64,000 bases of DNA from an uncultured Mucilaginibacter sp. Lineage in GTDB: Bacteria > Bacteroidota > Bacteroidia > Sphingobacteriales > Sphingobacteriaceae. The DNA lies in assembly GCA_903891475.1 (NCBI GenBank), contig CAITEP010000023.1, forward strand, positions 20,797 to 84,796. The letters are read 5' to 3'. The notes beneath the pieces were generated by a model. That model had not been told where the DNA came from. It was given only the letters and a program-made list of their open reading frames with translations, and did no database searches. Shown here one piece after another: positions 43,295 to 50,757 of the stretch; position 1 is the first letter of the stretch; each line of letters starts with the position of its first letter. Made by a program: the position numbers and the translations under genes.

Positions 43295-43332
43295 AGCTGC
43301 AGGAGAAGTAAAATTCCTGACAGCTTTTTTTT
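43293..43332 (+). terminator. intrinsic terminator after the gene remnant
   Basis: Stem AAAGCTG-CAGGA / TCCTG-A-CAGCTTT (12 bp with one bulge) followed by a run of eight T residues. It overlaps the stop codon of the 43157-43294 fragment. Confidence 0.82.
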
Positions 43333-43491
43333 ACTTTTATCAATAAACATTGGGTTTAGTTAGATAACAAATATCAATTCTAAATAGCTCCGGCGTAGTA
43401 TAAAATTAATCAAGGTCCTTAAAACCAATCATACTCCAATATTATTTTTAGCCTTTTTACGTTTATCTATAATATAAATGAAAATTTCTGG

Positions 43492-43776
43492 ATGAACATA
43501 GTATCTCCTTTATGGCTTTTTTACAAAAAGTTAATTACTCCTTCGCTGGCCGTTTCAATTTTAATAGCTGTGATATTGGGTGGTGTGACTAATTTTTTTC
43601 TGGCATTTGGAATTGCTTATATCCTTTTTGTACCATTATTTCATTTTGCCATCTATGAATTAAACAATCCTAAAGAGTATTATTTTTACTATAACCTTGG
43701 TTTAAGCAAATCAATTCTTTGGGCTTTTACTGTTATTCTAAGCCTAGTTGTCGGACTAATCTTTGTTTTTATATGA
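43492..43776 (+). CDS. small membrane protein of a two-gene ABC unit
   Basis: 94 residues, almost entirely hydrophobic, with three predicted helices (about 15-33, 32-53 and 75-94: SILIAVILGGVTNFFLAFGI; ILWAFTVILSLVVGLIFVFI). Its TGA overlaps the ATG of the following ATPase gene as ATGA, so the two should be translated together and the protein is probably its membrane partner. It is far smaller than normal ABC permeases. The family is not recognised. Confidence 0.65.
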   Translation: MNIVSPLWLFYKKLITPSLAVSILIAVILGGVTNFFLAFGIAYILFVPLFHFAIYELNNPKEYYFYYNLGLSKSILWAFTVILSLVVGLIFVFI

Positions 43777-44453
43777 TAGGTTTATATGCTGATAGTATTG
43801 CTAAACAATTTGGTAACAAAAATATTTTAAGCGATGTTTTTATTAGCTGCAAGCCCGGTGAAGTGGTTGGCCTTTTAGGAAGAAATGGATCAGGTAAATC
43901 AACCTTGTTACAAATAATTTTTGGCTCATCAAATGCCGACCATAAATATGTGAAAGCTGATGGAAAATATTTAAAAAACTTAAAGGACAGTGTTGATATT
44001 GTTAGATACTTACCCCAAGATTGCTTTTTACCAAGTCATATAAAAATAAAAAAACTGATAGTTGCTTTTTGTTCCCAAAAACATGCGGAACTTCTATTTA
44101 AACTTGATATTTTGAAGCCTTTTTTAAATAAATACTCAAAAGAACTATCGGGAGGTGAAATTAGAATATTACAAATCCTGATGATCATTTATTCTAATGC
44201 TAAATATATATTATTAGATGAACCTTTTAATGGTTCATCACCAATTCAAATTGAAACCATAAAAGAAATTATCAACGAACACTCCAATAAGAACAAAGGT
44301 TTTATAATAACTGATCATAATTATCGGAACGTAATAGACATTTCATCAAGAATTGTTTTGATGAGAGATGGCGCAACAAAAAGTATTATTGAGTTAACCG
44401 ATTTGATTGAAATGGGATATTTCCCTCAAGGGACAATGTTAAACCAAACTTAA
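43773..44453 (+). CDS. ABC transporter ATP-binding protein
   Basis: 226 residues from the ATG at 43773, coupled to the upstream 94-residue gene by ATGA; the frame extends further upstream but lacks sense there. Walker A GLLGRNGSGKST (about 31-42), Q-loop in VRYLPQDCFLP, signature LSGGEIRILQ (about 127), Walker B YILLDEPFNG and switch His in IITDHNYRN. All ATPase motifs are intact. Its 3' end overlaps the convergent epimerase gene by 4 nt. It is more AT-rich and Lys/Ile/Asn-rich than flanking genes, which fits horizontal acquisition (inference). Substrate unknown. Confidence 0.83.
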   Translation: MIGLYADSIAKQFGNKNILSDVFISCKPGEVVGLLGRNGSGKSTLLQIIFGSSNADHKYVKADGKYLKNLKDSVDIVRYLPQDCFLPSHIKIKKLIVAFCSQKHAELLFKLDILKPFLNKYSKELSGGEIRILQILMIIYSNAKYILLDEPFNGSSPIQIETIKEIINEHSNKNKGFIITDHNYRNVIDISSRIVLMRDGATKSIIELTDLIEMGYFPQGTMLNQT

Positions 44454-45424
44454 TTACCACCAGCTAATTGCATGCAAATTTCTGTTACGCAAAGTGATAA
44501 TGGTTTAAAATTTATTCCCGTTGCCCCTTTAATTTTGGCATTATCGTAATTACTTGTTCTGCTTGAGGCTTGCGCCGATGTTTTATCGAGAAAAGGAGGC
44601 TTTCCCGTAAAAAATGAAATTATACTGGCTACCCGCCATCCAATTTCAAGCATCCAGCTTCTGGCAAAGATGCTTGGAGGTTTCGTGCCAAATTTTTGGG
44701 CTATATCCAAAAATAATTGTTTATAAGTTATATTTTCGGCATTTATTATATAGCGTTCATCATTCAGCTCGGTATTCATCAATATAATCATGCAGCTTGC
44801 TACATCAGCTACATCAACAAAACCACAACTACCCGAGGTATAAAATTTCAGCCCATTTCTAACGGTTTCAAATAATTGTCCACTACCCGCCGTGCCGGTA
44901 TTTTTTCCGATAATGATAGATGGGTTTACAATTATAGCTTCTAATCCTTCGGCAATACCACGCCAAACTTCCATTTCGCCTTCCAGTTTTGAAAGCGCAT
45001 AACCATCTATTTTGGAGGTAACTTCAAGAAAGTTATTTTCGGTAATAAGTTCTCCCGGTTTTGCATCGCCTATTGCCGCTATAGAGCTTACATGCAATAA
45101 CCTTATTTGTTGTAGTAAACATAAATTAACCACATTAGCAGTGCCATTAACATTTACCCTGCGCAAAGGTATTTTATCCTCTGGTTTAAAAGAAACCAGT
45201 GCAGCGCAATGGTAAACCTGTGTAATGCCTTCAAGCGCGTTTTCGAGCGAAAAAATATCAAGTAAATCGGCTTCTACCCATTCAATTTGTTGTTCAAATG
45301 GTTTTAAAATATCAGGAATTACAGAGCTTATCCTTTTGGTACACCTTATTAGCAAACCCTTGCTAGCCAACTGCATTGCGAGTTCCGCCCCTAAAAACCC
45401 TGTAGCTCCTGTTATTAAAATCAT
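44450..45424 (-). CDS. NAD-dependent epimerase/dehydratase family protein
   Basis: 324 residues, extended short-chain dehydrogenase fold. N-terminal Rossmann motif ITGATGFLGAEL (about 4-15), then VYHCAALVSF (about 70), LLHVSSIAAIGD, the catalytic YALSKLEGE (Tyr and Lys, about 147-151) and NPSIIIGKN. It resembles dihydroflavonol-4-reductase/3-beta-HSD-like members rather than sugar-nucleotide epimerases; substrate unknown. Its upstream region shares a 15-nt inverted motif with the divergent ureohydrolase-like gene. Confidence 0.88.
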   Translation of the reverse strand: MILITGATGFLGAELAMQLASKGLLIRCTKRISSVIPDILKPFEQQIEWVEADLLDIFSLENALEGITQVYHCAALVSFKPEDKIPLRRVNVNGTANVVNLCLLQQIRLLHVSSIAAIGDAKPGELITENNFLEVTSKIDGYALSKLEGEMEVWRGIAEGLEAIIVNPSIIIGKNTGTAGSGQLFETVRNGLKFYTSGSCGFVDVADVASCMIILMNTELNDERYIINAENITYKQLFLDIAQKFGTKPPSIFARSWMLEIGWRVASIISFFTGKPPFLDKTSAQASSRTSNYDNAKIKGATGINFKPLSLCVTEICMQLAGGN

Positions 45425-45451
45425 TTACTTAAATCCACAGATTAGTAATCG

Positions 45452-45567
45452 TGCAAATGTGCGGATAAATTTTAAAAGTGAGCATCGTAAAGTAATTAAG
45501 ATAATGCGTAATTTGGTTTAGCATTCAATTTTTTGACATGGCATAGAAAAAAATCCGCACATTTGCA
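45452..45567. promoter_or_regulatory. divergent promoter pair sharing a 15-nt inverted motif
   Basis: TGCAAATGTGCGGAT at 45452-45466 is the exact reverse complement of ATCCGCACATTTGCA at 45553-45567. Each copy faces the gene it precedes: 27 nt before the epimerase and 39 nt before the ureohydrolase-like gene. The core CACATTTGCA resembles a -7 box (TAnnTTTG with C for T), so the motif may be both promoter and binding site. Confidence 0.55.
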
Positions 45568-45606
45568 TATATTTAAGTGCACTGCTACCATTTTTAATAA
45601 TTTATA

Positions 45607-46794
45607 ATGTCTCTAGCTGATTTCTTTTCACCACTTTCCGTTGATAAAATTACGCCAAAAAGAGGGTACTTTACCAGTCAGCTAGGTGAAAAAATAACGT
45701 TAAATTACGCGCTATTTCCAGAACTAAGTGAAAACGTTGATATAGCCATTATAGGTGTACTCGATGGACGAAATACAATCAATAATGAAGGTTGCGCATC
45801 TGGGCCCGATGCCATTCGCGAAAAGCTATACCAACTAAATGAAGGCGCTTTTCAAACTAAAATTGTCGACTTAGGCAATATAGTAAAAGGCAAAACCGTA
45901 TCGGATACTTATATTGCTCTTAAAGTTGTAGTTGCGGAATTGATTAAAAAAAACATAGTCCCAGTAATTTTAGGTGGAGGTCAAGATCTTACGTATGCCC
46001 AATACATGGCTTATGAAGAGCTAGAACAAAATGTAGATTTGGTATGTATTGATCCTTATTTTGATATAGATGTTGATGACGATAGCGAAACAGGAGGCAT
46101 TGAAACCACCTCGGGTTCCTATTTAAATAGAATTATTTTACATCAACCCAACTACTTGTTTAACTACAGCAATATTGGCTATCAAACCTATTTTGCAAGT
46201 CAGGAAAGTTTGAAAGTGATGGATAAGCTCTATTTCGACACGCATCGTCTGGGCGATTTAATGGGTAATATCACCAAGGCCGAACCCATTATAAGGAATG
46301 CTAATATGGTTAGTTTTGATATAGGTGCGGTGCGCTCCTCCGATGCATGTGGGAATGCAAACGCGACACCAAATGGTTTTTATGGCGAGGAAGCTTGCCA
46401 GCTGATTAGGTATGCTGGTTTCAATGATAAGCTTACTTCTATAGGTTTTTATGAATACAATCCATCATTCGACCAAAATGGACAAACTGCAATGTTGGTT
46501 GCACAAATGATTTGGTATTTTATTGATGGCTTTTATAACCGTAAACTTGATATTCCTCTCAATCCAAAATCGCAATACCTTATTTATAAAACAAATTTAA
46601 AGCACGAAGGGCATGAACTGGTTTTTGTGAAAAGTAAAAAAACAGACCGATGGTGGATGCAAGTACCCTATCCAAATCGTGGCTCTAAGAATGAGCGTTT
46701 TCATTGGGTACCTTGTGATTATGAGGACTATAAAAACTCAGTTGCAGGGGAGATACCTGATATTTGGTGGCGTACCTATCAAAAATTAATTTGA
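45607..46794 (+). CDS. formimidoylglutamase/arginase-fold protein with degenerate metal site
   Basis: 395 residues with the ureohydrolase fold: IAIIGVLDGRNTINNEGCAS, GPDAIREKLYQL, VPVILGGGQDLTYAQY, DLVCIDPYFDID and VSFDIGAVRSSDA. In active arginases the equivalents are GGDH, DAHxD and SFDxDxxDP. Here the GGDH His is Gln, the DAHxD His is Tyr, and the second Asp of SFDxD is Gly, so the di-manganese site is largely lost. Bacteroidota homologues are often labelled formimidoylglutamase, but this sequence argues for another role. No histidine-utilisation genes are nearby. Confidence 0.8.
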   Translation: MSLADFFSPLSVDKITPKRGYFTSQLGEKITLNYALFPELSENVDIAIIGVLDGRNTINNEGCASGPDAIREKLYQLNEGAFQTKIVDLGNIVKGKTVSDTYIALKVVVAELIKKNIVPVILGGGQDLTYAQYMAYEELEQNVDLVCIDPYFDIDVDDDSETGGIETTSGSYLNRIILHQPNYLFNYSNIGYQTYFASQESLKVMDKLYFDTHRLGDLMGNITKAEPIIRNANMVSFDIGAVRSSDACGNANATPNGFYGEEACQLIRYAGFNDKLTSIGFYEYNPSFDQNGQTAMLVAQMIWYFIDGFYNRKLDIPLNPKSQYLIYKTNLKHEGHELVFVKSKKTDRWWMQVPYPNRGSKNERFHWVPCDYEDYKNSVAGEIPDIWWRTYQKLI

Positions 46795-46847
46795 TGTATT
46801 ATAATCAAAAGCGGTATTTTGCGTTATTATCCACATTAGTTTTAAAC

Positions 46848-47987
46848 ATGAAAAACATATTTTTTTTAGCTATTTTATTATCTCCATCATTCCTTTTTGG
46901 CCAAACTTCCGAAAAGTTTACAATTAATGGCAATATAGGTAAGCTAAGCAAGCTATCAAAAGCATACCTGGTTTACCAACCAGGTGCCAACAGAATGATT
47001 GATTCGGCCGAAATCACGGATGGTAAATTTAAATTTACCGGTGAAATTATTTATCCTGTAGGTGCTTTTTTAATTATTGACCATATTGGTGTAGGATTTG
47101 ATCATTTGGACAATTCGGCGGATGTATTAAATTTTTATCTCGAAAAAGGGGAAATGACCGTAACAAGTGCGGATTCTGCTTCGAAATCCATTATTGGAGG
47201 CTCAAAAATTAACGACGACAATAATAAATTGATTGCCAAGTTAAAGCCAATTTTTGAAGATGCTCAAAAGATAAAAGAACAGGAAAAATCACTTTCAGAA
47301 GCACAAAAAAACAGCGCAGAATACCAATCGAAAACGGCTGAAAAATTAAAACAGATACAAGTAGCAGAAAAAGCTACTTTAAAAATGTTCATTTTGGCAA
47401 ACCCAGATAGCTATTTAAGTTTACTGGCGTTGCGCTCGGTAGGTGGGCCATCTCCAGACCCAAATGAATTGGGTGAATTATTTAATACACTATCGCAAAA
47501 TTTAAAAGACACAGAAACAGGTAAAATGCTTAAACAAAGCATTGATGAGCTTACCACTACCGCAATTGGCGTTACCGCACCTGATTTTACTGAACCTGAT
47601 GTAAATGGGCAACCAGTTAAACTTTCATCGTTTAAAGGCAAATATGTCTTAATTGATTTTTGGGCATCCTGGTGTGGCCCTTGTCGTCAGGAAAACCCAC
47701 ATGTTGTAAAAGCCTTCAATAAATTTAGGGACAAAAATTTTACTGTTTTGGGCGTATCACTTGATAAAGAGAGCGGAAAAGAAGATTGGTTAAGTGCCAT
47801 AAAAAACGATGGTTTAACTTGGACGCAAGTTTCGGATCTTAAATTTTGGCAAAACGAGGTAGCATTATTGTATAAAATAACTTCTATACCCTCAAATGTA
47901 TTAATTGACCCTAACGGTAAAATAATTGCCAAAAATTTGAGAGGAGCTGATTTGGAGAACAAACTTAAAGAACTCTTGGAAAAATAG
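46848..47987 (+). CDS. TlpA family disulfide reductase with N-terminal DUF4369-like domain (copy 1)
   Basis: 379 residues from the ATG at 46848; the frame is open further upstream but the signal peptide (MKNIFFLAILLSPSFLFGQ) starts here. The N-terminal beta domain about 25-120 resembles DUF4369 (FTINGNIGKLSKLSKAYLVY), then a coiled-coil linker (about 135-180) and a thioredoxin domain (about 240-379) with the redox motif WASWCGPC near 275 and the cis-Pro stretch SIPSNVLID. A periplasmic thiol-disulfide enzyme. A close paralogue follows in tandem. Confidence 0.9.
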   Translation: MKNIFFLAILLSPSFLFGQTSEKFTINGNIGKLSKLSKAYLVYQPGANRMIDSAEITDGKFKFTGEIIYPVGAFLIIDHIGVGFDHLDNSADVLNFYLEKGEMTVTSADSASKSIIGGSKINDDNNKLIAKLKPIFEDAQKIKEQEKSLSEAQKNSAEYQSKTAEKLKQIQVAEKATLKMFILANPDSYLSLLALRSVGGPSPDPNELGELFNTLSQNLKDTETGKMLKQSIDELTTTAIGVTAPDFTEPDVNGQPVKLSSFKGKYVLIDFWASWCGPCRQENPHVVKAFNKFRDKNFTVLGVSLDKESGKEDWLSAIKNDGLTWTQVSDLKFWQNEVALLYKITSIPSNVLIDPNGKIIAKNLRGADLENKLKELLEK

Positions 47988-48044
47988 TTCTATTGCTCTT
48001 TAATAAGGGATCTCCCTTATTTATTGGCATTTAAATAAATTTTC

Positions 48045-48052
48045 TATATTTG
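48045..48052 (+). promoter_or_regulatory. -7 box 4 nt before the second TlpA ATG
   Basis: TATATTTG followed by GTTG and the ATG at 48057; a TTG at 48024-48026 is 18 nt upstream. It suggests the second TlpA gene has its own, nearly leaderless, transcript. Confidence 0.45.
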
Positions 48053-48056
48053 GTTG

Positions 48057-49184
48057 ATGAAAAACACTTTTTTACTACTGTTGGCCATATATCCGGCTAT
48101 ACTTTTTGGGCAAGAAAATAAATTTAAGATAATAGGCACAATTGGTACATACAACAAGCCCGCCAAGGTTTATTTGCGATATTACATTAATAAAGCTACG
48201 GTTATTGATTCGGTAACGCCAAAAAATGGAGTTTTTTCGTTTTCAAATACCTTTACAGGCGACCCATTAAATGCAGTTTTAGCATTTAGTAAAAAGGGTG
48301 ATGGCTTTAAGTATGATGACTATAAACAATTATTCCTCGAAAATGGGAATATAACTGTATCAGCAACCGATTCTATATCTAAATCGATTATAAAAGGCAC
48401 CCCAACCAATGATGATAATAATCGCTATAACGATGCCCTAAAAGTAGTGAATGACGCTTATAATGTATTAGAGGCTAGACAAAAAAACGCTACTCCTGAA
48501 CAAAAAAATTCGCCTGAATTTGAAAAGGAGAACAATAAAACGGAAAAGAGCATTGAAGCGCAGGAATTGGCCATCAATAAAAAATTTATACAAGAAAATC
48601 CTAACTCATACTTAAGTATTGTTGTGATAGAGAGTGTTGCTTATTCTGCCGACTACACGGATTTGGAACAGTTATACAATGGTTTAGCCGCCAACGTAAA
48701 AGGTACAGATGCGGGCAAAAAATTTGGTGAACGATTACCAAAACTAAAATTAGTTGCAATTGGTTCATTAGCACCTGATTTTGCGGAAGCTGATACAAGT
48801 GGAAAATTAGTTAGCCTATCATCATTTAAAGGCAAATATGTACTGGTTGATTTTTGGGCTTCCTGGTGTGGCCCGTGCAGGCGGGAAAATCCTAACGTGG
48901 TAAAAGTATTTAATCGATTTAAAAAACAAAACTTTACCGTGCTTGGCGTATCATTGGATAGACCTGGTAATAAAGAAAAATGGCTAAAAGCTATACATAA
49001 TGACGGTCTTACTTGGACACACGTTTCTGATTTGAAATTTTGGGATAGTAAAACTGCCGCGTTATACGTGGTAAGAGCAATACCACAGAACTTTTTGATA
49101 GACCCCAATGGAAAAATTATAGGTAAAAACCTAAGAGGCGAAGACCTTGAAAATAAAATGGAAGAATTGTTTGGGAAAATATAA
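48057..49184 (+). CDS. TlpA family disulfide reductase with N-terminal DUF4369-like domain (copy 2)
   Basis: 375 residues from the ATG at 48057; a TTG one codon earlier is possible but less likely. Same order as the preceding gene: signal peptide (KNTFLLLLAIYPAILFGQ), beta domain, helical linker (LEARQKNATPEQKNSPEF) and thioredoxin domain with WASWCGPC near 270 and AIPQNFLIDPNGKIIGKNL. The last 100 residues are nearly the same in both copies while the N-terminal halves have diverged, as expected for an old tandem duplication. Both probably act on periplasmic disulfides. Confidence 0.9.
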   Translation: MKNTFLLLLAIYPAILFGQENKFKIIGTIGTYNKPAKVYLRYYINKATVIDSVTPKNGVFSFSNTFTGDPLNAVLAFSKKGDGFKYDDYKQLFLENGNITVSATDSISKSIIKGTPTNDDNNRYNDALKVVNDAYNVLEARQKNATPEQKNSPEFEKENNKTEKSIEAQELAINKKFIQENPNSYLSIVVIESVAYSADYTDLEQLYNGLAANVKGTDAGKKFGERLPKLKLVAIGSLAPDFAEADTSGKLVSLSSFKGKYVLVDFWASWCGPCRRENPNVVKVFNRFKKQNFTVLGVSLDRPGNKEKWLKAIHNDGLTWTHVSDLKFWDSKTAALYVVRAIPQNFLIDPNGKIIGKNLRGEDLENKMEELFGKI

Positions 49185-49232
49185 TTATTTAGTTGTCTTG
49201 TTGAATTTTTTTATTTGTAAAACTTACCCTAT

Positions 49233-50507
49233 TTATATTAAATCAAAACCAATATCTCTTCTAAAATACATACCGTCAAAATAGATGCGACTGGCATCCG
49301 CGGTTGCTTGTTGGAGGGCTGTAAACATATCCTGTTGTAAAGAGGTTACCGCCAAAACCCGTCCACCGGACGTTTTTATTTCCTCGTTATCCTGATAGGT
49401 ACCCGCGTGAAATACCTTGGAGTCACGTACGTTTTCAATTCCTGTTATTATCTTGTTTTTTAAATATTCGCCGGGATAGCCACCAGCAACCATCATAACA
49501 GTCGCGGCTACTTTGTTTGATATAATAAGCTCCTTTTGGTCGAGGTTCACATGAGCAACGCCTAGCAAAAGGTCAACAAAGTCCGATTCTATTCTTGTCA
49601 TAACACTTTCTGTCTCCGGGTCGCCCATACGGCAGTTATATTCAATAACCCAAGGCTCGCCATTACAATTCATCAAACCAATAAAAATAAAACCCTTGTA
49701 TGGAATGTTTTCCTTTTTTAGTCCGCTTACAGTTGGGATAATTATTTTTTGCTCTACTTTATCCATAAATGCCTTGTCAGCAAACGGAACAGGAGATACC
49801 GAACCCATACCGCCGGTGTTTAATCCAGTATCGCCCTCGCCAATGCGCTTATAATCCTTGGCCTCGGGCAATATTTTATAATTGGTACCGTCGGTCATTA
49901 CAAAAACTGAAAGCTCAATTCCCTGCAAAAATTGTTCAACCACCACGCTTGAACTCGCATCACCAAACTTGGCTTCCATTAGCATTTCATTCAGCTCTTG
50001 CTTAGCCTCATCAACACTGGCACAAATAAGTACCCCTTTACCTGCAGCCAAACCATCGGCTTTTAAAACAATGGGTAAACCTATGGTAGCAAGGTATTCA
50101 TAGCCTTCCTCTAAAGTATCTTTTGTAAAAGTTTTGGATGCCGCAGCCGGGATGCCATTACGCACCATAAATTGTTTCGAAAAATCTTTGCTTCCTTCTA
50201 ATTGGGCTCCTTCCTGTTGCGGACCAATTACAGGTATGTTTTTTATCTCCCCATCAGCCAGGAAAAAATCATGTATCCCTTTTACCAATGGTTCTTCGGG
50301 ACCAACCAACACCAAATCAATATGGTTATTCAAAACAATTTCTTTAATTGCCTCAAAGTCAGTTACCTTAATATTGATGTTAATACCATATTGCGAGGTG
50401 CCTGCATTGCCAGGCGCTATAAAAAGCTTTTCGCAATGGGTACTTTGGCTTATTTTCCAAGCGAAGGCACTTTCCCTTCCGCCAGAACCTAGGAGCAGAA
50501 TGTTCAT
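49233..50507 (-). CDS. purD: phosphoribosylamine-glycine ligase
   Basis: Second step of de novo purine synthesis, an ATP-grasp ligase joining glycine to phosphoribosylamine. 424 residues from the ATG at 50507 (MNILLLGSGGRESAFAWKI); the longer frame upstream would place extra hydrophobic residues before a standard N-terminus. Motifs: GPEEPLVKGIHD, PIVLKADGLAAGKGVLI (about 135-151), LNTGGMGSVSPVPF and EYNCRMGDPETESVM. A -7 box ends 4 nt before the ATG and a 20-bp palindrome lies just upstream of it, suggesting repressor control. Confidence 0.95.
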   Translation of the reverse strand: MNILLLGSGGRESAFAWKISQSTHCEKLFIAPGNAGTSQYGININIKVTDFEAIKEIVLNNHIDLVLVGPEEPLVKGIHDFFLADGEIKNIPVIGPQQEGAQLEGSKDFSKQFMVRNGIPAAASKTFTKDTLEEGYEYLATIGLPIVLKADGLAAGKGVLICASVDEAKQELNEMLMEAKFGDASSSVVVEQFLQGIELSVFVMTDGTNYKILPEAKDYKRIGEGDTGLNTGGMGSVSPVPFADKAFMDKVEQKIIIPTVSGLKKENIPYKGFIFIGLMNCNGEPWVIEYNCRMGDPETESVMTRIESDFVDLLLGVAHVNLDQKELIISNKVAATVMMVAGGYPGEYLKNKIITGIENVRDSKVFHAGTYQDNEEIKTSGGRVLAVTSLQQDMFTALQQATADASRIYFDGMYFRRDIGFDLI

Positions 50508-50511
50508 TTCG

Positions 50512-50519
50512 CAAAGATA
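50512..50519 (-). promoter_or_regulatory. -7 box 4 nt before the purD ATG
   Basis: TATCTTTG followed by CGAA and the ATG at 50507 on the minus strand. It is an exact TAnnTTTGC match and implies a leaderless purD message. Confidence 0.5.
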
Positions 50520-50523
50520 GTTT

Positions 50524-50543
50524 ATTATGCAAAATAGCATAAT
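50524..50543. promoter_or_regulatory. palindrome overlapping the purD promoter (candidate operator)
   Basis: ATTATGC-AAAATA-GCATAAT, perfect 7-bp arms with a 6-nt spacer, immediately upstream of the purD -7 box and so across the -12 to -31 region. A dimeric repressor bound here would block transcription. Regulator unknown. Confidence 0.5.
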
Positions 50544-50660
50544 GCGTATCATAAACTATTATGAAGATTTAATAATAGCCTGCTTTCATTTTTAATCCCT
50601 TATATGTAAAATATGATAGCCAATTTGCACGTTTGGTAAGCAGATAAGGTGATTTTATGC

Positions 50661-50691
50661 TTCGTATACTTGATAGTAATACTTACCTTTG
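50661..50691 (+). promoter_or_regulatory. secA promoter
   Basis: TTC (near-consensus for TTG) at 50661-50663, 20-nt spacer, TACCTTTG at 50684-50691 followed by C. The secA ATG is 66 nt further on. Confidence 0.5.
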
Positions 50692-50757
50692 CCTGTCATA
50701 TTGGCTCAATTTTGCTGTGGCGCAATTGTTGCGTTTAGGCAATCATATTAAAATAAC

